DNA of 64,000 nucleotides from Bacteroidota bacterium. Lineage in GTDB: Bacteria; Bacteroidota; Bacteroidia; Chitinophagales; Saprospiraceae. The notes beneath the pieces are model-generated. The model did no database searches. It was not told where the DNA came from and worked only from the letters and a program-made list of their open reading frames with translations. This document shows positions 25,028 through 32,921 of this stretch, one piece after another (positions within the stretch are counted from its first letter, which is position 1; each line of letters starts with the position of its first letter). A program made the position numbers and the translations under genes. The stretch is taken from assembly GCA_017857395.1 (NCBI GenBank), contig JAFMDF010000009.1:1-64000 (forward strand), given 5' to 3'.

Positions 25028-25570
25028 ATGAAATACACCATAAAAAACCTCCAAGCAGAAAAAGCACAAGGTAAAAAAAGAAACTTTCTCTTCTTCTGGG
25101 GACATCAACCAATCAGAGATGGCAGCATCAATCAAAGTTGCCTAAGCCAATGGTGGGAACAGCCTTTTGAAATCAAGGGCAACTCTTACCCTACTGCCGA
25201 ACATTGGATGATGGCAGGTAAAGCTCGGTTATTCAAAGACCAAGAAATATTGGAGCAGATTTTAGTCACTAAACATCCACATCAAGCGAAGAAATTGGGC
25301 CGAAAAGTGCGCAATTTTGACCAAAAAATATGGGAAGCGAATCGTTATGCCATTGTTTTGGAAGGAAATGTGGCTAAGTTTGAGCAGAATGAAGCCTTAA
25401 AAAAGTATTTAAAAAATACTAAAGATTCGATTATTGTTGAAGCTAGTCCTTATGATAAAATATGGGGAATTGGGATAAAAAGTGATAATCCAAAAGCAAG
25501 CGATATGGCAACTTGGAATGGCTTGAATTTATTGGGGTTTGTTTTGATGGAGGTTCGGGATTTGATTTAA
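25028..25570 (+). CDS. NADAR family (YbiA-like) protein
   Basis: 180 aa with the NADAR/DUF1768 core: FLFFWGH at the start, FEIKGNSYPTAEHWMMAGKA with the family His, KKLGRKVRNFDQKIWEANRY, and the closing WGIG...ASDMATWNGLNLLGFVLMEVR. The family acts on ADP-ribose linkages, including removal from guanine bases in DNA in DarT-type systems. It is intact and 111 bp after the double glycohydrolase, probably in the same transcription unit. This is the second ADP-ribose-cleaving enzyme of the cluster. Confidence 0.92.
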   Translation: MKYTIKNLQAEKAQGKKRNFLFFWGHQPIRDGSINQSCLSQWWEQPFEIKGNSYPTAEHWMMAGKARLFKDQEILEQILVTKHPHQAKKLGRKVRNFDQKIWEANRYAIVLEGNVAKFEQNEALKKYLKNTKDSIIVEASPYDKIWGIGIKSDNPKASDMATWNGLNLLGFVLMEVRDLI

Positions 25571-25573
25571 TGC

Positions 25574-25813
25574 TTAGACATTTTTATTTAAAGCATAAGG
25601 TTTTACGGCCTCCCAAGAGTAAGTCTTAGCAGTTTTGGATTTAATCGCTGCTATTCTATTAGAAACTTCGGCTATTTGTTCTTTGGTCAACGAAGTGGAA
25701 TTTGAGTCATTTTCCCTTCTTTCCAAAAAAGAATCTAATATTTGGTCAAGAAAGTGTTTTTTTTCTTGACGATTCAATTTGGTAAATTCATTGAAAAGAG
25801 ATTCTACAGTCAT
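25574..25813 (-). CDS. Putative addiction-module component (antitoxin-like)
   Basis: 79 aa from the ATG at 25813 (the longer ORF starts at TTG). The pattern LNRQEKKHFLDQILDSFLE...LTKEQIAEVSNRIAAIKSKTAKTYSWEAVK resembles the short putative-addiction-module-component proteins that pair with RelE/ParE-type toxins. No toxin gene follows or precedes, so it is an orphan or a relic. It points toward the NADAR gene, ending 4 bp from it. Confidence 0.55.
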   Translation of the reverse strand: MTVESLFNEFTKLNRQEKKHFLDQILDSFLERRENDSNSTSLTKEQIAEVSNRIAAIKSKTAKTYSWEAVKPYALNKNV

Positions 25814-25927
25814 AATCAATTTTAATTTCTTATAAAGATACTATTAAAACATTAAAAATCTACAAAGTGTTCCATTTTCATTTCCTAAAGGTAGAGGGAA
25901 GTGTAAAATCATCTTTTTATTTAAACG

Positions 25928-25967
25928 AAAAAAGAGCCTCATTTAACTAAATGAAGCTCTTTTTTTA
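25928..25967 (-). terminator. Rho-independent terminator of rplU-rpmA
   Basis: AAAAAAGAGC pairs with GCTCTTTTTT, and an inner TCATTT/AAATGA pair continues the stem. Reading on the minus strand, the stem is followed by a T-run, 30 bp past the rpmA stop. Confidence 0.9.
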
Positions 25968-25996
25968 TGAGTTGTCTGAAATACTGATTGTATATA

Positions 25997-26689
25997 TTAT
26001 TTACCTCCGTCTAACTCGTCTTGCCAAGTTTTTAACTCCGCAAATTTACCCGCAGCAGCTAATTCTGCTTGCTTAGGCCAAGTGCCTGGATTATGAGATG
26101 CATATCTTGATCCCGCAGCAGCCAAAATTTCTTTGATTGCTTCTGGTGTAGAAGCAGCTACTTTAGCCCAAGTATCTAAACCTCCTTCTGCTAAAAGTCC
26201 TGCAATCTTCGGCCCAACTCCTTCAATTAACTTTAAATCATCCTGCTTTACCCCTTTTGGCAAACCTGCTGCTGGTGCATCTGCAACTGCTGCTACGGCT
26301 GGAGTATCAACCGTCACATCTGCTGCTGGTGCGTCCGCAACTGGAGTTGCTGCAACTGCTGCTGGTGCAGCTACTACAGGTGCTTTTGCAGCCGCTTTCT
26401 TAGGTGCTGCTTTAGCAACTGTTTCTTCCACTACATCCAAAGGTGTAATGTCAATAAACGTTCTATTATACTTTCTCTTACGGAAAGAAACAATACCATC
26501 CACTTTAGCGTGAAGGGTAAAATCTTTTCCTAAGTAAGTATTCAAACCAGCATGGAATCTTGTTCCTCTTTGACGAACAATGATGTTTCCTGCTTTGGCT
26601 ACTTGCCCTCCGAATAACTTGACTCCTAGTCTTTTACTAATACTATCTCGTCCGTTATCCGTACTACTGGCGGCTTTTTTATGTGCCAT
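25997..26689 (-). CDS. rpmA: 50S ribosomal protein L27 with Ala/Pro linker and helix-hairpin-helix extension
   Basis: 230 aa, against a usual 85-90. Residues 1-86 are a normal L27 ([39 protein letters not shown]). Then comes an Ala/Pro/Val-rich linker (about 90-145) and an HhH-type domain, [20 protein letters not shown], followed by [16 protein letters not shown] and [15 protein letters not shown]. The extension keeps frame and composition, so it is not a sequencing artefact. The HhH motif usually binds nucleic acid. It follows rplU by 88 bp, the normal ribosomal pair. Confidence 0.95.
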   Translation of the reverse strand: MAHKKAASSTDNGRDSISKRLGVKLFGGQVAKAGNIIVRQRGTRFHAGLNTYLGKDFTLHAKVDGIVSFRKRKYNRTFIDITPLDVVEETVAKAAPKKAAAKAPVVAAPAAVAATPVADAPAADVTVDTPAVAAVADAPAAGLPKGVKQDDLKLIEGVGPKIAGLLAEGGLDTWAKVAASTPEAIKEILAAAGSRYASHNPGTWPKQAELAAAGKFAELKTWQDELDGGK

Positions 26690-26777
26690 GATTTTTATTT
26701 TTAGGAACTTCGATAAAGCATAAAATGTATTATCGAAATTATCAATTTTTAAATAGGTTTACATTGAAGAATCGAAA

Positions 26778-27086
26778 TTATCCGATTGAATCAATTTTAA
26801 TCTTTGTAAAAGATTGACGGTGTCCGTTCTTCTTACGGTAACCTTTTCTTCTTTTCTTTTTGAAGATAATTACTTTATCTCCTTTTTGGTGTCCTAAAAC
26901 AGTAGCGCCTACGCTAGTTCCAGAAACAGTTGGTGTGCCAACGGTTACAGCACCGTTATTATTGAGAAGTAAGACGTCTGAGAAATTTACAGCATCTCCT
27001 TCGTTGGCGGCTAACTGGTGGACAAAGATTTCTTGATCTTTCTCAACTTTAAATTGTTGACCAGCTATCGTCACAATTGCAAACAT
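26778..27086 (-). CDS. rplU: 50S ribosomal protein L21
   Basis: 102 aa, the usual length. The start MFAIVTIAGQQFKVEKDQEI and the basic end KKRRKGYRKKNGHRQSFTKIKI are diagnostic of L21, which binds 23S rRNA domains next to L20 in the large subunit. It is the first gene of the rplU-rpmA pair, behind a strong promoter at 27134-27164. It has no HhH extension, in contrast to rpmA. Confidence 0.98.
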   Translation of the reverse strand: MFAIVTIAGQQFKVEKDQEIFVHQLAANEGDAVNFSDVLLLNNNGAVTVGTPTVSGTSVGATVLGHQKGDKVIIFKKKRRKGYRKKNGHRQSFTKIKIDSIG

Positions 27087-27111
27087 GTCAATGAATTTTA
27101 AATGATAGAAT

Positions 27112-27164
27112 ATCCGCTTTTTCTAAGCGGCTGCAAAGGTAGCGATTTCTTTTAATGTTTGCAA
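27112..27164 (-). promoter_or_regulatory. Promoter and leader hairpin of rplU-rpmA
   Basis: On the minus strand a TTG (27162-27164), a 20-bp spacer and TACCTTTG (27134-27141) make a good Bacteroidota promoter. Directly downstream, CCGCTT...AAGCGG (27112-27131 region) forms a leader hairpin about 30 nt before the L21 start, a possible autoregulatory site. Confidence 0.8.
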
Positions 27165-27178
27165 GTGAATATAGGCAT

Positions 27179-27254
27179 AAAGGTACAAAGGTTTAGAGGT
27201 ATAAAGGTTAGGCAGCAACAACCTCTTGACCTTTGTACCTTTAAACCTCTATAC
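27179..27254. repeat. Inverted repeat, probable terminator of the NagX-like gene
   Basis: AAAGGTACAAAGGT at 27179 has its exact complement at 27229-27242, and flanking AGGTATA/TATACCT segments can extend or swap the pairing. It sits just past the stop of the acyltransferase gene and before the rplU promoter, so it probably separates the two transcripts. Confidence 0.7.
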
Positions 27255-27261
27255 CTTCGGT

Positions 27262-28533
27262 TTAAACTTTCACAAAAATCTCTTTTTTGTACATAAAATA
27301 AGCGACCAACCAGTGCATAAAAACGTAGAATAAGGCAAATAAAAAGGAACTCCATTCATTATTGCCAGCTATAGCTACAAAAACATTTTGGTACAACGCT
27401 TGATACCCATTAATCACTTCCCCATTTTCGCCAATACCTTTTATCCAATACAGTAAAATTTTCACCGTCACGCTAGACATAGCGTAGATAAATAAGGGAT
27501 TTAAGCCAAACACAACAAATGGTTTTGCCCATTTATCTCGTCCTTTGATGTCTAATAAATATAGGCTAAATCCTAAAATAACCATCCCTAAACCACAAGT
27601 ATGCAGCACGTAAGAACTAGACCAAAGTGGTTTATTAATTGGGAAAAATGGATGCCATAAATACGCCAATAATAGTAATGGAAAACCGTAAAGAAATAAT
27701 TGAAAAACTGCTTCTTTTTTATCTTTATGTTCACTAATAATTTTACCCGTTAAAAAGCCTATAATGACATTGCCCACCGAGGGTAGGGTACTCAATAATC
27801 CTTCTGGGTCAAAGGCGATATTATTACCCGTTTTATCAACATAACCATGATACATGTGCGGGTCGCCTAGAATAGCTAAATCGACTATTCTTTGAAAATT
27901 GCCTTCCAAAGTCAAGTCGCCCATGCCAATCATAAGGAGCCAATAGCCCACCAAAATAGCGATTAAAGCATAAATCAAGGATTTTCCTTTGAATAATAAA
28001 CAAGTGAAAGCGCCTAACCCAAAGGCTAAGGCAATTCGTTGTAAAACGCCTAAAACTCTTAGTTTATTCCCACCTAAAGTGAATAAAAATAAACCTAATA
28101 ATATCACTAAAGCTAGCCACTCCAAACTTCTAAGCAGACTAGGTTTCACCTTATCTTTCCACCAAGGCATAGATAACCAAGCGGATAAAAAGACACCAAA
28201 AACAGCTTGCCAAGCAATATTATGTTCCGCAATTCGATTGGGAAAAGCATTTAATAATAGACCTACTAAAAATATAGCAGCTGTTCTTTTGAGTATTTTT
28301 TCCGCACTTTTAGCTGTTAGTTCGTGATTATATTTTTTAAAGGAAAAATACATGGAAACGCCTACTATAAATAGGAAAAAAGGAAAGACTAAATCTGTTG
28401 GTGTCCAACCATCCCAAGGTGCATGTCGTAAAGGCGGAAAAACATGGTTCCAAGTACCCGGGGTATTTACCAAAATCATTAGGGCGATAGTTATCCCTCG
28501 AAAGGCATCTAAAGCAGTTAATCGTTTTGTCAT
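27262..28533 (-). CDS. HGSNAT/NagX-like membrane acyltransferase (DUF5009 type)
   Basis: 423 aa with about ten to eleven membrane helices. The start LTALDAFRGITIALMILVNTPG plus HAPWDGWTPTDLVFPFFLFIVG contains the conserved Arg, Asn and Asp of the heparan-alpha-glucosaminide N-acetyltransferase/NagX family, which is thought to transfer acetyl groups across the inner membrane to amino sugars. In Bacteroidota such genes often sit near glucosamine or GlcNAc use genes; here the neighbours (rplU, Uma2) do not indicate the substrate. Length is typical. Confidence 0.87.
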   Translation of the reverse strand: MTKRLTALDAFRGITIALMILVNTPGTWNHVFPPLRHAPWDGWTPTDLVFPFFLFIVGVSMYFSFKKYNHELTAKSAEKILKRTAAIFLVGLLLNAFPNRIAEHNIAWQAVFGVFLSAWLSMPWWKDKVKPSLLRSLEWLALVILLGLFLFTLGGNKLRVLGVLQRIALAFGLGAFTCLLFKGKSLIYALIAILVGYWLLMIGMGDLTLEGNFQRIVDLAILGDPHMYHGYVDKTGNNIAFDPEGLLSTLPSVGNVIIGFLTGKIISEHKDKKEAVFQLFLYGFPLLLLAYLWHPFFPINKPLWSSSYVLHTCGLGMVILGFSLYLLDIKGRDKWAKPFVVFGLNPLFIYAMSSVTVKILLYWIKGIGENGEVINGYQALYQNVFVAIAGNNEWSSFLFALFYVFMHWLVAYFMYKKEIFVKV

Positions 28534-28622
28534 TTTTTGTGGTTTTCGTTTGTAAAATCGTATGCTCGCCGAAAAATAGGAATTAATTTGGGGATTTCTA
28601 TTGTTTTGTGTATTTTTAAGGC

Positions 28623-29123
28623 ATGACTGAATATAAAGAAATAGAAATTGAAGAAGTAGTGGCGACTAAATCAGCCTACGAGATTGAAAGAAACAAACCT
28701 ATGCCCAGTAAAAACCATGCTATTATTCAAACAAATATTATTATTCAATTTGCTATAAAATTCCCCGAAAAACTTAAAGCAATATCTGAAATTAGTATTG
28801 AAATCCAAGGAAAAGTACGTGTACCAGATATTGGTATTTTTAAGGAAATAAACTACACTCCAGGAAATGATGAAGTAAGGGTTAGTGAAATGCCAATTGG
28901 CGTTGTAGAAATTCTTTCCCCCAAGCAAGCGCTAAGTGATTTAGTCCATAAATCTGTTAAGTATTTTGAAGAAGGCGTAAAATCGTATTGGTTAGTTTTA
29001 CCAGATTTAAGAACCATTTTTGTCTTTGACCAACCAGAGGAATATGAGGTTTATTCAAAAAAACAACTTCTAATTGACAAAGTGCTAGATATAAAACTCG
29101 AATTAAGCGATATTTTTAAATAA
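28623..29123 (+). CDS. Uma2 family nuclease-like protein
   Basis: 166 aa with the PD-(D/E)XK-type Uma2 (DUF820) pattern: KNHAIIQTNIIIQFAIK, VRVPDIGIFKE, the catalytic-type PIGVVEILSPKQALSDLVHK and YFEEGVKSYWLVLPD. The Asp of VPDIG, the Glu of VEILS and a following Lys are present, so the active site looks intact. The cellular role of the family is unclear. It is divergent from the NagX-like gene and ends at a bidirectional terminator. Confidence 0.88.
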   Translation: MTEYKEIEIEEVVATKSAYEIERNKPMPSKNHAIIQTNIIIQFAIKFPEKLKAISEISIEIQGKVRVPDIGIFKEINYTPGNDEVRVSEMPIGVVEILSPKQALSDLVHKSVKYFEEGVKSYWLVLPDLRTIFVFDQPEEYEVYSKKQLLIDKVLDIKLELSDIFK

Positions 29124-29154
29124 AAAGATGCTATTCGATTAAAAGTACTCAAAT

Positions 29155-29198
29155 AAAAAATGGTCAATTCTACTCCCTCGTAGAATTGACCATTTTTT
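29155..29198. terminator. Bidirectional rho-independent terminator
   Basis: AAAAAATGGTCAATTCTAC and GTAGAATTGACCATTTTTT form a perfect 19-bp stem with a 6-base loop between the convergent Uma2 and subtilase genes; T-runs occur on both strands. Confidence 0.95.
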
Positions 29199-29220
29199 AT
29201 TACTTTTTAAAAGTATTTAA

Positions 29221-30936
29221 TTAAGCTACTTTTTCCTTCTTTTTACCTGAAGTAGCAGAACCATTTCCACTTTTACCACTAGCTTTCCTGCCTTTCTTCT
29301 TCCCTTTTACCATCGACGCTTTTTTCACTGCTTGATAGGCATTAACTGCACCACCCGTTACACTCAAACTACTGAAAGGTACTTTTTCGCCTTCGGTTCC
29401 TGGTTTAATCACATCTGTATTTAAGGGGACAACTGATTCCAATAAAATCTGCTTGACTTGGGCAGCCGATAATTTAGGAAAATAAGAACGTAAAACCGCA
29501 GCCACTCCAGCCACAACAGGCGATGCCATACTAGTTCCTTGTAAGTTTTTATATTTACTATCTGGAATGGTTGAATAAATCTTTTCTCCAGGTGCAAATA
29601 AATCTACATTTTCTTTATCATAATTAGAAAAACTCGCAACCGAATTTTCACCAACCTTCCAACTTAAAGCCCCTACTTCAACCCAGTTTTTTGCTTTTTT
29701 AGCACCAAATAGTTTTTTCTTAGCATAGACATCATTTGGAAAGTTATTCTTCGCTTCAATTTCTCTAGAATCATTTCCCGCAGCATGCACAATTAAAACA
29801 TCTTTTCTAGCGGCATATCTTACCGCATTGTCTACTATTTTTTTGTTCCAAGCATAATCTTTTCCAAAACTCATATTAATCACAGATGCGCCATTGTCTA
29901 CAGCATACCGAATCGCATTCGCTACATCTTTATCTCTTTCATCTCCATTAGGTACTGCTCTAATTGGCATAATTTGGATATTATCAGCTACCCCATTCAT
30001 CCCTATGTCATTATTTCTAACGGCACCAATAATCCCTGCAACGTGCGTTCCATGCGTTGCGTCAGGGCCTTCCACATCATTATTCCCGTATCCTTTTTCC
30101 GTTTGATTATCATAATCATCGCCGACTATTTTTCTAGCATCAAATGTTAAACTCAAATTATAATCTAACTGCTCTGAGAAATGATCAATACCTTCTTGTA
30201 ATTGCCCATCCATTTCTGCTTTGACATCTTCCATAGAAACCACCTCTGCCCCTTGGTTCAAGACATCTAACACCACGTTTTTACCAACATCTAAAAGCTG
30301 GTCAAAGCCACCTTTTAACGCTGTAACATTAGTTATTGTAGGTTTTTTCCCTTTTAATGCCTTTTCCACTACATTCAGCGATTCTAAAATAATAGGTTTG
30401 ATACTTTCATATTGTGCCAAACTGGTGCTTGCTTCCTCCCGTTCTTTTTCAATTCGCTGTTTGGTTTGCTGATACAAGGCAAATTCGTTTTTATCTTTTT
30501 TAGAGATTTGACCAGCTTCTTTTCCATCATATTTAGTCGCCAATTTTTTGTATATTCTAACTAACTCTAATGTTTCCTGATTGACATTTTTTCCATCTTT
30601 CCCACCTAGAAAATTCCATCCATTGACATCATCTATATACCCATTCTTATCATCATCTATTCCATTCCCTGCAATTTCATCCGTGTTCCGCCAAATTACA
30701 TCTTTCAAATCCTCATGCTCAATATCAACACCAGAATCAATGACTGCTACGATAATCGTTTGCCCTTTTTTACCTTTTAATAAAGTAGTATATGCTTGTT
30801 CCACATTTACGCCCGCTTGCACATCGTCATTTACTTTGTCTTTATTAAACCAATTCTCAGGTATGGTATTCTGCGCATTTACTGATGCGCTAATAAAAAG
30901 ACATCCAATTAATAGTTTCCAAAAATTTACTTTCAT
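29221..30936 (-). CDS. Subtilisin-like S8 serine protease, exported
   Basis: 571 aa from the ATG giving MKVNFWKLLIGCLF; the longer ORF starts at TTG. A signal peptide ends at VNAQ. The catalytic triad is complete: Asp in VAVIDSGVDIEHEDL, His in DATHGTHVAGIIGA, Ser in LQGTSMASPVVAGVAA. About 230 residues lie between the Asp and His motifs, more than usual, and include a helical charged insertion (KKLATKYDGKEAGQISKKDK). The C-terminus is a Lys/Gly/Ser-rich tail instead of a T9SS domain, so it is probably periplasmic or exported another way. The gene ends at the bidirectional terminator. Confidence 0.92.
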   Translation of the reverse strand: MKVNFWKLLIGCLFISASVNAQNTIPENWFNKDKVNDDVQAGVNVEQAYTTLLKGKKGQTIIVAVIDSGVDIEHEDLKDVIWRNTDEIAGNGIDDDKNGYIDDVNGWNFLGGKDGKNVNQETLELVRIYKKLATKYDGKEAGQISKKDKNEFALYQQTKQRIEKEREEASTSLAQYESIKPIILESLNVVEKALKGKKPTITNVTALKGGFDQLLDVGKNVVLDVLNQGAEVVSMEDVKAEMDGQLQEGIDHFSEQLDYNLSLTFDARKIVGDDYDNQTEKGYGNNDVEGPDATHGTHVAGIIGAVRNNDIGMNGVADNIQIMPIRAVPNGDERDKDVANAIRYAVDNGASVINMSFGKDYAWNKKIVDNAVRYAARKDVLIVHAAGNDSREIEAKNNFPNDVYAKKKLFGAKKAKNWVEVGALSWKVGENSVASFSNYDKENVDLFAPGEKIYSTIPDSKYKNLQGTSMASPVVAGVAAVLRSYFPKLSAAQVKQILLESVVPLNTDVIKPGTEGEKVPFSSLSVTGGAVNAYQAVKKASMVKGKKKGRKASGKSGNGSATSGKKKEKVA

Positions 30937-31151
30937 TATTATAATTTTATTGATTTTATTTAGTATCAAGTTATAACGTAAGACGATAAAGACTTGTTCT
31001 AAGACACCTTTTTAATTAGAATATTAGTACGCAATTTAAATCTTTAAAGACAATATATTAAGTTAATATTTATTATCGTTAAAATAATCCCTAATAAATA
31101 ATACATTTAGGAAGAGAATATATCCTTTGTCTGAGATATAAAACAATATTT

Positions 31152-32060
31152 ATGAATGAACACCACCTTAAAAAACTGCATTTTATCCCTTTTAAAAAAT
31201 GGATATTAAGGCATATATTCCTTTATGGCTTACTTAACCTTTTCTTTTTTACTATCAATGCTCAAACTTTAGAGTTGGGTATTTTAACAGGTGGCGCTAA
31301 TTATCAAGGGGATTTAGCCTCTAGTGAGTTTAAAGTAATCACCAAACAAATCAAAATTGCGATTGGTGGATTCTTAAGATATTCTATTAACGAAAGTTTT
31401 GCCCTAAAATTGCAAGTGGTCAAAACGGAAGTAGTTGGAGATGATGCCAACTCTAGTTATGACTTTTTAGCGCAACGAAATCTTCGTTTTTTTTCGCCAC
31501 TTTTAGATGCGAGTTTGCGATTCGAATGGTCTCCATTCGTCGCTAATTCGCAGTATCAACAAGTCATCTTACCTTATGTCTCATTTGGTGGTAGTTTCTT
31601 TACTTTTAATCCCCAAGCCGAATACTTAGGGCAAATTCATGAATTGCGTCCTTTAAATACGGAAGGACAAGGATTGGCGACTTTTCCTAATAGAAAACCT
31701 TATAGTTTATATAGTGGAAGTATTTTGGCAGGTATCGGGGTTAAATTTTTACTCAACGAAGATTTAACTTTAGGCTTTGATATTTCTGCCAATTATACCT
31801 TCACAGATTACCTAGATGATGTGAGTGATACCTACGCAGGTTATGATGAATTGGCTGCTACCTATGGTGTACTCTCGGCAGATATTTCCTACCAAGTAGA
31901 TGATTTTTTTGATTTGAATCAAACGACCCCTTTGCCTAATACGAGAAGAGGCAATCCTAATCTAAATGATTTATTTTTTATTGCGGGGATTACGCTTTCT
32001 TATAATTTGGTGAATCCTGAGCGGGCTAGTGGTCGAGGGATGGGTTGTCCTACATTTTGA
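31152..32060 (+). CDS. DUF6089-type outer-membrane protein
   Basis: 302 aa. An N-terminal basic stretch and hydrophobic helix (FLYGLLNLFFFTINAQ) act as an uncommonly long signal. The mature start TLELGILTGGANYQGDLA and the strands LRFFSPLLDASLRFEW and TFGFDISANYTFTDYLDD-like text match the DUF6089 barrel group. The closing strand SYNLVNPERASG is followed by a short Cys-bearing tail. It is monocistronic; function unknown, fold well supported. Confidence 0.8.
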   Translation: MNEHHLKKLHFIPFKKWILRHIFLYGLLNLFFFTINAQTLELGILTGGANYQGDLASSEFKVITKQIKIAIGGFLRYSINESFALKLQVVKTEVVGDDANSSYDFLAQRNLRFFSPLLDASLRFEWSPFVANSQYQQVILPYVSFGGSFFTFNPQAEYLGQIHELRPLNTEGQGLATFPNRKPYSLYSGSILAGIGVKFLLNEDLTLGFDISANYTFTDYLDDVSDTYAGYDELAATYGVLSADISYQVDDFFDLNQTTPLPNTRRGNPNLNDLFFIAGITLSYNLVNPERASGRGMGCPTF

Positions 32061-32222
32061 TAGGGTGACTGGTTTTAAATTGAAAATCTAAAATGTAAAA
32101 CTCAAAACTTAAAAGTAAAAAACAATATTTATCTAACTGATAATCAATCAAATAAGTACAGTATTCCATTTTTAAATTTAAACTACCAACTACTTTTTTT
32201 GTATAGATAAATTTGTTAAATT

Positions 32223-32873
32223 TCACTCCTGCAACTTAGCCCCATAACTCAAATCCCCAGCATCTCCCAAGCCTGGTACTATATAAGATTTAGCCGTCAA
32301 TTCTTCGTCACAAGCGCCCATCCAAATGTGTGCATTAGGATGTTTTCGACTAATATATTGAACGCCTTGAATAGAAGCTATAGCGGTTACAATATGAATT
32401 TCTGCGGGTGTTCCAAATTTCCTCAAAGCTTTGATTGTCAAATCCATAGAAGCACCAGTCGCTAACATTGGGTCCGCAATAATTAATGTTTTATCCGCTA
32501 GATTTGGGCAGGAAACATATTCTACATTAATTTCAAAAGTACCATCTTTATGATGTTGTCTATAAGCAGAAACAAAGGCATTTTCGGCTTTATCGAAGTA
32601 ATTCAATAGACCCTGATGCAACGGTAAACCTGCTCTTAAAATAGTCCCTAAAACGACCTTATTTAAAGGTATATAGGTCGTAGAAATCCCTAAAGGCGTT
32701 TCTGTATCTTGTGGGATAAAGTTCATTTTTTTGCTAATCTCATAGGCTAAAACCTCCCCTACTCTTTCCAAATTTCGGCGAAATCGCATGGCATCTTTTT
32801 GGATAGTGCTATCTCTTAACTCTGCAATAAATTGGTTGGCAATGGAATGATGGTCTGTTAAGTTATAAATCAT
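32223..32873 (-). CDS. upp: Uracil phosphoribosyltransferase
   Basis: 216 aa, the typical size. It converts uracil and PRPP to UMP in pyrimidine salvage. The PRPP-binding loop DPMLATGASMDLTIKAL, VVLGTILRAGLPLHQGLL and the C-terminal uracil-binding YIVPGLGDAGDLSYG are intact. It is on the same strand as the M23 peptidase gene and 48 bp downstream of it; the gap holds a GAGGTTATGA-type short repeat. The two genes have no obvious functional link. Confidence 0.96.
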   Translation of the reverse strand: MIYNLTDHHSIANQFIAELRDSTIQKDAMRFRRNLERVGEVLAYEISKKMNFIPQDTETPLGISTTYIPLNKVVLGTILRAGLPLHQGLLNYFDKAENAFVSAYRQHHKDGTFEINVEYVSCPNLADKTLIIADPMLATGASMDLTIKALRKFGTPAEIHIVTAIASIQGVQYISRKHPNAHIWMGACDEELTAKSYIVPGLGDAGDLSYGAKLQE

Positions 32874-32921
32874 TATAGTGAGGTTGTGAAGTTATGAGAT
32901 AATGAGGTTATGAGGTAATGA

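Noticed and set aside
26133-26513. 126-codon ORF opposite rpmA
   Set aside because: It is the antisense of the Ala/Pro-rich linker, an artefact of biased codons.
28671-28928. 85-codon minus-strand ORF
   Set aside because: Shadow of the Uma2 gene.
32876-32919. Tandem GAGGTTATGA-like tract before upp as an operator
   Set aside because: Low-complexity repeats of this kind occur in several gaps (for example 12123-12153) with no link to regulation.
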